A stretch of DNA of 64,000 bases from Astrothelium macrocarpum (taxonomy: Eukaryota; Ascomycota; Dothideomycetes; Trypetheliales; Trypetheliaceae). The position numbers were made by a program, and so were the translations under genes. The stretch lies in contig JAGEMR010000019.1 of assembly GCA_021030915.1 (NCBI GenBank), positions 310,001-374,000 of the forward strand, read 5' to 3'. Under the pieces are notes generated by a model. It saw only the letters and a list, made by a program, of their open reading frames with translations. It was not told the DNA's origin and ran no database searches. Positions 46,691-57,452 of the stretch are shown in pieces; position 1 is the stretch's first letter; each line of letters starts with the position of its first letter.

Positions 46691-47102
46691 CTAGCCAAGC
46701 GGCACGGCACGGATTCTGCATCTGTCGTTGGAAAGCCTTTGCCCCACACCAGACCGGGCAAGTGCTCGCTTCTTAGGTAATTTTTGCGAGCCAGTGGGGC
46801 TTTCTCTTTTTCTTTTCCTTAAAAATGGCAATATATCACGCTGGGCAGGTGATATGCACTAAGCATCAACTGAAATCCTCACCGCCAGGCTCATCGAAGT
46901 ATATCGTAATGTAAGCAAACGATCACAAGTACACAATATAGTCATTGCACAATTGATGAGTGAGCCAAATTTCAAGGATTGGAATTTAGTAATAGAACCT
47001 CCACGTGTTGCGAACTTGCGATGAGCAAATTCTCGCTACTTCGGAATCCAAACGGCTTTTTTTTCTTGAACCATCCAGCCGTCGCTGGAGAGTACCAAAG
47101 GC

Positions 47103-48399
47103 TTAGTTCTGATCAAAAGAGTCAACATCCCAGGTTCTAGTAACCTGAATATGATTATTGTCCGATTTTGAGACCACACGCCCCTGGTCAATCTCACTAT
47201 GCGAATCTTTGGTAGCAAAGCCCTTATTCCGTATGTCGTTGAGGGAATAGCCGGCTCCTTCATCTAGCCTCCGAAAGCTGCTGAGATTCTCTGATCCATT
47301 CTGAGTTTCCTGACTCGTCGCAGTCAAGAACCGAGATTGTTTTCGGGGAGACTCTACGAATCGGGGCAGAAGCTCGCAGCGAGAGAGCCTGCTAAGTGAG
47401 GGACGAATGACGGGTAGGCAAGCATTTATAACTCCTAGAGTGGGTTCCAGAACACTCCAGCATGCCCCAGGGGTCACTGTGTAAGTGAGATCCCCCAAAT
47501 CCCAATTGTGAAGCCAAATGACTCGCTGTAGCGATATGATGCAGATGCTGGGATACTTTGTGTCAGTCTTATACTGCTGTATTTGAGCCGACAGGCCGCA
47601 ATTGATGAAACGCTTCTTACACGGCACCGAGACTGAACATTCCAATTATCTTTAGCTTTTTGGCCAGAGACATCTGCAGACCCCATAACATAGGCACTGG
47701 GAGTGCCACAACCAGTGCGTCAATGCACAAGTTAGTGGTACCCGCGATGAGATACGCCAAATTTTCATTGACACAGCGGCCTCCGCTAATCGTTTTGTCC
47801 CAATTATATGCAAACGGACGGCAAAGTAGGAAGGCTTCCAGAATGACAGACAGAAAATAGCCAATACTGAGGAGAATAGCAATGGAGCATGCGACGGAGA
47901 ATTTCTGGTTTGGGAAGATTGTAATGTAAAGGGATAATATAGAGAGCTTCACAAAAGTATTTGCTGTTCCCCAGAGGATCTGGGCCGGTACGAAAAGCTG
48001 CTTGATCAGCTTCAGATTTTCCAACAGGAAAGAGACTCACTTTCAAGTGAACAGCTAGTTTCTCCGGTGGAACCTCAGCCATGTGGACCCCAAGATCCGC
48101 TGCAAATGCCGCTGATATTGTCACTGAATGGTTGCTTCGAAAATTATTGCGCGGAACCAACCTGCCAAGAAGACCGAACAAGTAGCCATAGTAAAAAACT
48201 ATCCTTGTCGTTAGTCCTCCTGTGATGTTGACCAATCATTCGAACGCACCAATGCCGCGATCGCAGCGTAGTCATTGAAAGCAAGTCTGACCTGTTGAAT
48301 TCGTCTACTCCAGAGACGAAGACCGAGAGTGATCATAGAAAGAGAACAAAAGATAAATGTTATCACCGCCACTTGTACGGCACCGATAGCAAGTGCCAT
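47103..48399 (-). CDS. SAT4/Pth11-type rhodopsin-like integral membrane protein
   Basis: Fungal seven-helix membrane protein of the DUF/rhodopsin-like family that includes SAT4 and Pth11-related proteins, often found in metabolite clusters. Exons: 48399-48250, 48198-48162, 48099-48041, 47997-47621 and 47547-47103, giving 355 residues. Introns are 51, 62, 43 and 73 bp; the second exon is only 37 bp and the third intron is very short, so the middle of the model is less certain. Landmarks: an N-terminal helix then LRLWSRRI and FNDYAAIAAL, FVKLSILSLYITIFP, a Cys-containing loop (LCRPFAYNWDKTISGGRC), ALPVPMLWGLQMSLAKKLKII and GACWSVLEPTLGVINACLPV. The soluble C-terminal tail is hydrophilic. Ligand and role unknown. 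Confidence 0.85.
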
Positions 48400-49023
48400 T
48401 TTCGCAATCCGAAGACTTAGACGCTCCAGTCGTCCAGTAGAAGACCTCTATGAGTGATATAGCTTTTTGCAACTCGAAAAAATAAGACATAATGTGAAAG
48501 TGAAGCAAGCTTTAACCCATATTGGGGCGAAGGCCGAGCTGAAAGTCTCGAGCTAGGTGCGTTGCTCTTCTGTACGGTGCCCAATCATCTTACACTATTG
48601 TACCAAACGCATTCTCGATTGATTTGATGGCTTTGCGCAGATCGGCTTGCTGCCGATGCCAATTCGACCTGTTAGCTCTCTTCCACAGTGCAGCAATCGT
48701 ATGATGGTATCCCAGGTTGTTGCGTTACCGTATGCATGCGGCAAGAGTGCGGCATGTAGCATGTACAAGGCTGAGATCTGTCTAAGCTGTGTTCCGGTCT
48801 TCGGCGGCACAGATGATCGCCTGGGTATGATCCCCGGGTCATGTATGTTGTAACTGAAAGCACTTTGATGTCCGCATGCCCACAGGCTTCGTGTACCATA
48901 CCTTCTAGCAGAGCACTGTTTTCTACGGCTGCCCAAAAACACCACGCTCATAACCTGAAAATAGGCTCAAGCAGTTGCGTTCTGCTTACTTTCTAAGCCA
49001 AATTTCCTCTATAATTCCGGACG
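48400..49023. promoter_or_regulatory. Divergent promoter region (SAT4-type / GMC genes)
   Basis: A 624-bp spacer between genes transcribed away from each other. Only short ORFs are present. Shared regulation of the two genes is possible. Confidence 0.4.
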
Positions 49024-50919
49024 ATGGCAACTGAAACATATCACTTTATCATTGTTGGAGGAGGCACTTCGGGCCTGGTCGTAGCCAACAGGCTCTCAGA
49101 AGACCCGGAATTACGGGTGCTTGTACTTGAAGCAGGTGCGAACTACATCGATGACCCTCGAGTCAAAACACCCGCTTTCTATTCGGCCTTGAAGGATACA
49201 GAGGCGGATTGGGCATTTACAACCGAGGACCAAGTATTGAAAGCTCTCTTCTAATCCTTTACACGGGAGCTAAAGCATCGGCAGGTCAGCCTCAATGGTA
49301 GAAAAGTAGGCCTTCCACAGGGCCGCGCTCTCGGTGGATCAAGTGCAATCAACGCCCATGTGTTTGTCCCTCCTGCCAGAACAGCCATTGACGCGTGGGA
49401 AAACCTTGGAAATTCTGGATGGAGCTGGGAGGTATTGAAGCCTTACTATGCGAAGACACACTCGCTTCCCTTGATGGAGTCGCCTGCCAAGGAGTATCTT
49501 GGCATTGACTATGCCAATGACGCACAAGTCCCCCCTCAAGGTCCAATCCAAACGTCGTACCCAGGTGAAGCAAATGATCCGATTCCCCAAGCATGGTGTG
49601 ACACTTTCAAGACCCTGGGCTACCAAATGAACGAGGATCCATTCTCCGGATTGTCTTCAGGTGCGTTCAGATGTCTTGCTAGCATCCACCCCAAAGAAAA
49701 GGAGAGGAGTTACGCAGCGACAGCGTATTATTTGCCTGCTAAAGAGCGTCCAAATCTGCGCGTCTGTACCAGTACCATGGTACATAGGATTCTTTTTGAC
49801 GAAGAGAAAAGGCCAAAAATACACGCAAGGGGCGTTCTTTTCGAGCGAGGCGGTCAATTGATCACGGCTAATGCTACTAAAGAAGTAATCCTGGCTGCTG
49901 GGGCCCTCCAAACTCCGAAACTTCTTGAGCTATCGGGCGTAGGTCGTGCGGATCTGATCCAAAAGCACAGTATCCCGTTGCTGATCGAGAATGAAAACGT
50001 AGGCGAGAACTTACAGGATCATGTTGTTTGTTCCATTGGGTTCGAAGCTCAGGACTTTATCAGTACACTTGATGACCTTGTCCGGCAAGATCCCCAAGCA
50101 GTCAGCAGCGCAATGCAGGAGTATGCCACCGGCAAGACAGGTCTGCTAACTTCTGTCGGGGTAGCATCGTACGCTTATCTCCCCGTCATGGACTTTCTAG
50201 GTGAGAAAGGGATAGAGCAACTGAAAAATATCTTACATCAGTCGGCAAATGGTCCTCACGGCTTGGCTGTCCCTGCAGCGACAGCATACCATGACATCGT
50301 GAGAACAACGCTGGAAGACAATACCGATAGCTCCGGAAGCTTTTTAACCGTAGCTACCCAGTCAGTCCTTCCCACTGCTGATCCAAACTCCGCCGCCACA
50401 AAGCCTCTCCCGGGAAAATTTATCTCGATTGGGGCTATGCTTTCTCAGCCTCTGTCACGTGGCAGCGTACATATTACCTCTCCATCTGTTTACTCAAAGC
50501 CCAGCATCCAGCCCAACTATCTGACGCATCCTCTCGACCTGGAAGTTTTTGCTCGTCACATACAATACATCGAAATGATTGCTTCCTTACACCCCTTCAA
50601 AACTCTTCTCAAGTCGCCTTTGCAGCGTCGAGACCCCGCATCCCACCTCAAGAGTTTGGAGGCTGCAAAAGAGTATGTGAAAGCAAGCAGCATATCGATG
50701 TGGCATCTTTCGGGAACTTGCGCGATGTTGCCTGCTGAGAAAGGGGGTGTAGTAGATGAGGGGCTTTTGCTGAGGGGTGCTGAGAACTTGAGAATTGTGG
50801 ATGCGAGTGTGATCCCGCTCATTCCCAGAGCGAATATCCAGAGTACGGTATACGCTGTAGCGGAGAGGGCGGCGGACTTAGTAAAGGATTACTGGGGAGA
50901 GGATATCAGCAGTACTTAG
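49024..50919 (+). CDS. GMC-family FAD oxidoreductase
   Basis: Glucose-methanol-choline oxidoreductase, an FAD enzyme oxidising alcohols. Exon 1 is 49024-49233 and exon 2 is 49285-50919 (51-bp intron); 614 residues, normal length. The FAD fingerprint is FIIVGGGTSGLVVANRL at residues about 8-24. The second signature region reads PQGRALGGSSAINAHVFV directly after the junction. ELSGVGRADLIQKH and VGENLQDH follow. The C-terminal active site has SMWHLSGTCAM, with the catalytic His, and RANIQSTVYAVAERAADLV, with Asn as the second catalytic residue. No signal peptide is seen, so it is probably intracellular, as for cluster tailoring enzymes rather than secreted lignocellulose enzymes. Confidence 0.93.
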
Positions 50920-51345
50920 CTGGACACATCAACGCACTCCGTCGAATATTCTTTATGAATAATTCTTGTCAGTGCTTCTCTAGTTTGCGCAGGCACCTTA
51001 TTCTGAAAGCGAAGATGATAATGAATGGTGTCACCAACAAGGGAATTTGTCCTTGCCCCACAGAAGCGTTCCCTTTTGTGGTGTTGTCTGGCAGATGGTC
51101 TCAGCCGTCCGAGGCTGGTCTGTGTTAGTCGGGTAGAATGTCCGAAATGCTCTAGCCATCATCCTCATTAGCACGCTCCCAATGCACTTTTTCATCAATT
51201 ACCTCGAGGGACCGCTTCGGTCATTGGACCCATTACTTCCGAGTACCAACGACATCAAATAAGGCGGAGTGGTGGCGAACCAGCCTTGAAATACGACCAG
51301 CTACGTAACCGGAACGTTGTGACGACCAAGACCATCGCTGTTAAA
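50920..51345. other. Intergenic
   Basis: 426-bp tandem spacer; promoter of the metallo-hydrolase gene. An upstream open frame joined to it uses only a TTG start and is not counted as coding. Confidence 0.4.
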
Positions 51346-52494
51346 ATGGCATCTCTCGATATACCTGCATCTTCAAGCACTGTCCGTGTCCGCATGTTTG
51401 ATACAACAACAAACATGGTGGTCAACGCTGACATGTTTGTCGAGCCAGTGCTTCCAGGACACGAGGCTCTCAACCTATCAACAGTTGGCTTTCTGATCGA
51501 GCATGAGAGTTTGGGAAAGAAGGTTGTATTCGACCTTGGAGCAAGAAAGGACTTCTGGAACTATGCTCCTTTCATGAAAGACAGAATCCCGAAAGTTTGC
51601 AAGGGGCTGAGGGTAGAACAGAACGCCTCTGAGATTCTACAGAATGCCGGCGTGGATTTGAACTCGATCAGTATGTCTAGCATCGCAAGCATGTTGATAT
51701 CTAGTTACAGATGTCTGTTGATCAAATTGCTAATTCCATCTGTTGTCCCAGCGTCGGTGATATGGAGCCACATGCATTGGGATCATACTGGCAATGTAAA
51801 TACTTTCCCTGCTACAACGGAGCTCGTTGTGGGACCAAATTTCATGAACACCTTTCTTCCAGGCTATCCATCAGATCCAGATGGTCATGTCCTAGAAGAA
51901 TGGTTCGAAGAGCGTCTGCTTCGGGAGGTTAGTTTCCTGTCCGGCCACTATGTTGCAAGCTTTCGTGCCTTCGACTTTTTTGGAGATGGCTCCTTTTATC
52001 TCCTCGATACACCCGGTCATTGTGTTGCTCACGTTTGTGGTCTTGCACGAACTACACCCGATACATTCATTTTTATGAGCGGAGATATCTGTCATTTCCC
52101 TGGAAGCTTTAGACCAAATGCTTTAGTGCCACTTCCAGGTGCGTTGCCAGACTACATGCCGTCAAACAAAAGCCCTATATATACTGTCACTCGAAGCGAG
52201 CATAGCGCTTATGTTGATCGAGATCGCGCGATTGACGACATCAAAAAGCTGGAGGCTCTGGATGGAAGTCCAAATGTTTTCGCTTGCATTGCGCACGACC
52301 CAAGCTTGCCAAATGCGCTTCCTACATTGAACGAATCTCCATCAGAGGATCTTACTGATTGGAAAGCTAAAGGATACAAAGAGAAGTGTCTGTGGGGCTT
52401 TCTTGACGAACTGCCGAAAAGCGGCCAGCCTGGGAAGAGACCACTCGTAGAAGGAATCTGGAAGGAAGGTAAAAACGTCCATTCGCTGAGCTGA
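51346..52494 (+). CDS. Metallo-beta-lactamase-fold hydrolase (lactonase-like)
   Basis: MBL-fold metal-dependent hydrolase, closest in layout to N-acyl-homoserine-lactonase-like and other fungal cluster hydrolases. Exon 1 is 51346-51670 and exon 2 is 51752-52494 (81-bp intron); 355 residues. Splicing gives DLNSITSVIWSHMHWDHTGN, restoring the zinc motif HxHxDH. The remaining ligands are visible in DTPGHCVAHV and FMSGDICH, with the last His in CIAHD. The start ATG at 51346 (MASLDIPAS) follows an in-frame TTG extension that I reject. Such enzymes may open lactones or cleave thioesters; the actual substrate is unknown. Same strand as the flanking GMC and NmrA genes. Confidence 0.9.
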   Translation: MASLDIPASSSTVRVRMFDTTTNMVVNADMFVEPVLPGHEALNLSTVGFLIEHESLGKKVVFDLGARKDFWNYAPFMKDRIPKVCKGLRVEQNASEILQNAGVDLNSISMSSIASMLISSYRCLLIKLLIPSVVPASVIWSHMHWDHTGNVNTFPATTELVVGPNFMNTFLPGYPSDPDGHVLEEWFEERLLREVSFLSGHYVASFRAFDFFGDGSFYLLDTPGHCVAHVCGLARTTPDTFIFMSGDICHFPGSFRPNALVPLPGALPDYMPSNKSPIYTVTRSEHSAYVDRDRAIDDIKKLEALDGSPNVFACIAHDPSLPNALPTLNESPSEDLTDWKAKGYKEKCLWGFLDELPKSGQPGKRPLVEGIWKEGKNVHSLS

Positions 52495-52848
52495 AACGCA
52501 AAAAAGCAAACTCTTTAAGTTTCAATGAATGAATGTGCTATCCAAGGTCGATGGTGTGGCTGATGCAACTTCGGAGAACAATCTCGGCGAAATCGACCAA
52601 AATCGGACTTTGTTTGTAAGCCTGGCTGCACCTGGGGAACTTTGTTCCAAAGATACACAATTAAAAACTAACCCGAAATCTTACAAATGGAAGAAGTTCT
52701 GGCTTACACGATCACCAAAAGGCTTGCAGAATGTGTAGTTCTTTTTAACTGGCAATTCCAAGGTGGTCGCGACCTATCCGCTCGACATCGGTCCAAAGGC
52801 CACCAGTTCGCATCTGCAATTCTTAGTCCACATAAAATCCTAGACGCT
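52495..52848. other. Intergenic
   Basis: 354-bp spacer in a tandem gene series. An open frame upstream of the NmrA-like ATG has no homology to the family and is probably leader. Confidence 0.4.
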
Positions 52849-53895
52849 ATGGCAAAACCAATGTTCGTCATCGTTGGAGCTACGGGTACACAAGGTGCAT
52901 CTGTTGTCGATTCCTTTGTCGCCGATCCGAAATGGCATGTCCGTGCTATCACACGGAACCCAGACTCTAGCAAAGCACAGGAGTTGACAAGAAGAGGTTG
53001 TGAGGTCGTTAGAGCCGACTTGAATGATCTAGGTTCCCTCAAATGTGCTTTTCAAGGCGCCACAGCCATCTTTGCAGTGACGGACTATTGGGCGCCTTTT
53101 TTTGACTCAAACATCAAAAGCAGTTTGAAGCCCGGGCAGTCCATTCCAGAATATTGCTATGAAGAGGAGATTAGGCTTGGTAAAAACATGGCCCAAGCAG
53201 CTATGGCAACCATAGAGACGCTGACGCATTACATATGGTCATCGCTCTCTTCGCCGTCGAAGTGGTCTAGCGGAAAGTATACAAAAATTTATCATTTCGA
53301 ATCGAAAGCAGCAATTGCAGATTATATTCATGCGGAACTGCCTCAGCTTGCTATTAAGATGAGCATCATTCAAATTGCTTTTTATGCAACCAATCTGTTT
53401 TACTATGATCTGATGCGGCCCGAGAAGGTACATTTATCCCGTTCGATGATGAAATTAAAACATACTAATCAGGCTCATCGATAGCATACGGACGGAACCT
53501 TTCGTCTCGATCGCCTGATTCCTGGAGAGTCTAGGCTTCCATTCGTCGATACGCGGAAAGACACAGGTCCATTTGTCAGGGCATTGGTCGAACGCAGACC
53601 TGGAGATATTCTACTCGCCTATACTGCGATGTTGTCATTTGGTGACCTGGCTGGAATGCTCAGCCGCATAACGCGAAAGAACGTGATCGCCTACCAATGT
53701 TCTCTAAAGGAGATAGAGGCTAAGTTTCCAAATGAAGGAGAAGAAGGGTCATTGAGCGATGTCTACGCTATGGAATGTGGCTTTCACGGTGGCGATCCCA
53801 ATTGCTTGATGCCAGAGGATTTGTGGTTCGAGGAGCGGCCAGAAGCGATCAAGAGTTGTTTAGCGGAGCTTGATTGGACCTCGGTATTGCAATAG
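52849..53895 (+). CDS. NmrA-like NAD(P)-binding protein
   Basis: Rossmann-fold protein of the NmrA-like/atypical short-chain dehydrogenase group; members are redox sensors or reductases. Exon 1 is 52849-53427 and exon 2 is 53485-53895 (57-bp intron, phase 0); 329 residues. The start MAKPMFVIVGATGTQGASVV shows the GxxGxxG motif, and VRAITRNPDSSKAQEL follows, where an Arg/Asn pair helps select NADP. AIFAVTDYWAPFF and the substrate-domain segment IYHFESKAAIADYI are typical. The second exon begins HTDGTFRLDRLIPGE. The usual catalytic Tyr-Lys pair of SDRs is not evident, as in most NmrA proteins. In metabolite clusters such genes often encode reductases or isomerases; the role here is inferred from position only. 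Confidence 0.9.
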
Positions 53896-54250
53896 TGGTC
53901 GATAGTATTTCGCAAACCAGACTAGTTGCATCCAAGTTTCAAATGTCTAACTGCAGATGGTTTCTCGTGTGGCGTCATGGGCTGGGGAGGATGAGAAGAA
54001 AAAGTCAATGGATGAGTAAGCAGGCGGCCTGATTCATTCAACCTCCGCGGAGTGCATGGATTAAAAATCGTTCCATCGATCTATATAACCGCTCATTCAA
54101 TACTACATCGTGATCTTATCTTTCAATCAGAGGCGGCTCCACTCCCAGCATATAACATCAATTCTAGAGCACCGTTGCTCGTTGCCGCTGACGAGTGCGA
54201 TTAAGTAGTCTTTGCCCAGTCCACTGATCCAGCAACTCTACAGCCCCGGC
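53896..54250. promoter_or_regulatory. Promoter region of the Zn2Cys6 gene
   Basis: 355 bp without a gene. Likely promoter and leader of the regulator. Confidence 0.4.
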
Positions 54251-56774
54251 ATGAACCTTCACTTTGATAATTTAACTATGGAGGTAAAGTCGCCGCTCCT
54301 TTGAAGCATATAAACGCTGACATATTTTACTCTAGGAAGATTTGCAACCAGCCTCGAAGTCAACAGAGAAGTATGCGAGCAAACCAATTGTCGAAGCTCA
54401 TCTCGGAAGGGTCAAAGCATGTACAGAGTGTAGGTGTGTCATCGTGCATGTAGAAATGGATGCAATGATTGTCTTCTCATATCGTGATACAGACAGCAAA
54501 AAGTATGTGCGCACATTTCTATATCTGTCCACGCTTGACAATCTCTGAGCGTTGTCCAGCTGCGATGCGATGCCCATTTAGATTACAGCAAACCATGTTC
54601 TCGCTGTAGACGTATGAGTCTACAGTGTGTTATTGCGAGGAAATTCAAAAAGAGCCAAAGACAAACGTGAGTCAATCTGTCTACGTATCATCATACTCAG
54701 CCCGCACGTCATGATATAATGCGTCCCTTTCAGTCACACTCTAACAAACGTTTCCTATAGCAAAACCCAGCTAATTCGCGAGAATAATCGTCTCCGAGAT
54801 CTTCTTCATGATTCCTCGCATTCTGTCAGTCCATCTAGGCAGCCAGTACTTCCTCCAAGCGATGGCTCTTCCAATCCCCCAATGGTACCTGACACGGGCT
54901 CAAGTGCCACGATATCAGACCTGCATGAAAATGATGACGGCATATTTAAACAGCTCACATGTCCCAACGGTTATGTTCCACCTTCCCGGAGATTAATACC
55001 AGAACAGATCGGCTGGAATAAAATCAATGCCTGCTTTTCACTGTAGGTTAACACTCATTTCTCCGGTTTCTGGGGGCTTATATCGTTGACAGCTTCTTCC
55101 AACATTACGCAAGGTTCATACCTGGAATACTGCGGCCTGAATTGTCACCCGGTCAGTACTATGACAAATCTCCTTTTCTGTTCTGGTCCATTGTTAGCGT
55201 GGGAGCTCGAAAGTATGCGGAGGATCCTATCTTACTAGAGCTCGTGACCAGACATATAATGGAGTTCGCCGTGTGCTCATTGTACTCAATGTCTGATGCT
55301 ATACCCGCAATACAAGCAGTGTTGTTACTCTGTCTTTGGCCATTGCCTGTGAACACAACTGTTAAAGATCCCTCGCATGCTTTGGCTGGAGCTGCCATGC
55401 AGCTTGCGGTCCAAAACGGGCTCCACGTTTATGGTCACGAGCAGGATTTTTATCGAGAAAACGTCAAGTGCAAGGATACGAATAAGCTGTTTCGAGCACG
55501 TCTTTGGGTTCACTGTGCAACGATTTTCCAAAGGTTAGCATCTCTATAAGCAGGAAGTGGCCACACATTTTGAGCATTTTCAAGTGGTCCTGTTTTGCTT
55601 TCAATATCACCTGGCGTTTTCTCATACACGCAATACGCTCTAACAGTACTAGTACCAGCATGTGTGACGGTCTACCTTTTTGGTCTATCCCGGAGTCTTG
55701 CACTCTGGACAGGAATCGAGCCACACGACAAATCTCACCAACACCTTCCTGGATATATCGGTACTCACTACATAAGATTGAAACCAGCGCTATGTTCACA
55801 ATATTACGCAATCTAGAACTACTGAATACCGATGATGAGCATTCGTTTGATGCGTTCATCAACGTCTTTGACTCTCAAGTACAGAGTACGGTTATAGACG
55901 AGCAAAAAGACTGCAGTGAGAGATGCCTACAAACGTTGTTACAAGTTTGAGATGTTTGGACTTACCAAAGCTCCCAGATTATTTAAGCCAAAGCTGTGCT
56001 AGACTTTCAATCAGAGCCTTCCACTTCTTTCTCGAGTCAGACCAGCTGAAGAAGCCTGGGATGTTGCAAGTCTTTGCTATCGCCTGTCGATTAATCGATT
56101 TGTATGCTAGCTTGGATGCTTCGGAAGGTTGGGGTCTGTATTCGTCACACTACTTTGCGCGAATGTTGCAATTAGCAGCCTATTGCATACTGAGGATTCT
56201 CAAGAGTGAGCTTCAGGATTGCATAGATCTTCGCAAAGGAGAAACATCTTTCCTGAAGGCGATCAATCTCATCAAGAAGCGTTCGACGCAAAATAATGAC
56301 TTGGATAGTAAGAATGCGCTCATCCTAATTCAATTATGGACGAGCAGTCGAGCATTCAAACGAAAGGATGGAACTCTGAACGGACTGCACCTACATCTGC
56401 GTAGCCGTCTCGTATGTGTTGTTCTGCGCTGCTTTCTCGACAGGCTGACTTATAGTGTGTAGTCTATGAGTGTGATATTTGACTGTTTTTGGTGGTGGCG
56501 AGCAGAGTTTGGTGGCCAATTTTTCCCATATGGTGAGAGAGACGACCAAGACTTGCCAAGAACAAACACAGGAGTACCCACATCGTCTCCTTTGCCGGAC
56601 CTCCAGTCTGATGTAGGCGAACTCAATGATCTTGCAACGTACGAATTACCGGATTTTGACTTGGAATTTCCTGCCAACGATTTGGGCGCATTTCCAGACT
56701 GGGAATGGGCAGCGGCTTTCAAGCTGCCAGACGATGTTGACATGAGTTTACCAGATCTCCCAGATCTTGGTTAA
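54251..56774 (+). CDS. Zn2Cys6 transcription factor, prtT-like
   Basis: Fungal binuclear-zinc regulator, middle region like the protease regulator prtT. Eight exons fit: 54251-54283, 54336-54433, 54550-54666, 54761-55042, 55093-55533, 55647-55915, 55978-56411 and 56463-56774; 661 residues. The zinc cluster is built across an intron: ACTEC then, with a GAG acceptor at 54547-54549, SVVQLRCDA and KPCSRCRRMSLQC, giving CX2CX6CX9CX2CX6C. The acceptor is atypical but it is the one that keeps both the frame and the Cys spacing. A Leu-rich linker (QLIRENNRLRDLL) could dimerise. The regulatory domain is GWNKINACFSLFFQHYARFIP, SPFLFWSIVSVGARKYAEDP and LCLWPLP, with ILIQLWTSSRAFKRKDGT and MSVIFDCFWWWRAEFGGQ later. 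The C-terminus is acidic (possible activation). It may control the adjacent cluster or the secreted hydrolases. Confidence 0.85.
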
Positions 56775-57452
56775 CCCGGACAATGGAGAAGAAAAGGACC
56801 TCGCCACTAAGGTCTATCGAGTGTCACCAAGTCTAAAGACTCCGGATGCCTGCCTGATTTCAACTGATCTCCGGACGAGAGTACTTGAACGCGGCAGTAA
56901 TACCGAGGTGAGAAGTATTTGAAGAAAAACTTCTTGACAAACCCAAGTATCCAAGGTTTTGCTGGCCCCTTGGTCCGTGTGTCTTTTGGGCCAGGATTAG
57001 CCCACCGGAGCAGCAACTTTCAAGGTGGATTTCTGCAATGCGACGATCTCCGTTTTTCAATGTGACTCTCCCCGCATCTGCACCCCGCTCTAAATTGTGA
57101 ACGCCGACCGACTCTCAAGACTTTTTGGTCCACGCGGCTGCTTGTTCCTGGCATCGAAGCTATCGCAGAGCTTACCTGGCTTCTGCAATAGATCTCCTGC
57201 AATCTAGAGAGCTTAGATTAACCCATGATGCATGGAGAGGTGGCCGTGCGCATAGACCGATCACGTTCTCTAGCTGTTTTCGACTGCATCAAAGCTTCAC
57301 GCATCCCGAATTTACCGTCAATCTGCATATCATATCCCAACCGGTTAATCTCCGTGAAAGGTTTTCATTCATAACCCCATGACAGACCATATCATATCTT
57401 TCTACAGGCATTTTGCCTTGCATTCCTCATTCTTCACCAAAAAGTTCCCATC
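56775..57452. promoter_or_regulatory. Intergenic, promoter of GH125 gene
   Basis: 678 bp without a supported gene between two plus-strand genes. Confidence 0.4.

Larger units (their letters stand above)
45137..47102. other. Gene-poor, hairpin-rich spacer
   Basis: About 2 kb between the UbiA and SAT4-type genes. Short minus-strand ORFs at 45191-45591 look mildly protein-like but have no motif and no consistent splice join. 45740-46700 is dense in inverted repeats (listed separately) and has GGCAC reiterations near 46650-46712. It could be a decayed mobile element or a structured non-coding sequence. Confidence 0.45.

Noticed and set aside
45137..46700. LTR or DNA transposon as an explanation for the hairpin-rich spacer
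   Set aside because: No transposase or reverse transcriptase remnant, no paired long terminal repeats and no target-site duplication could be seen, so the element type is left open.
46600..46720. GGCAC reiterations considered as a CRISPR-like or satellite array
   Set aside because: Too few and too irregular copies, no constant spacer length, and the genome is eukaryotic.
57020..57382. Short ORFs upstream of GH125
   Set aside because: No motif, no splice consistency; promoter sequence is the simpler explanation.
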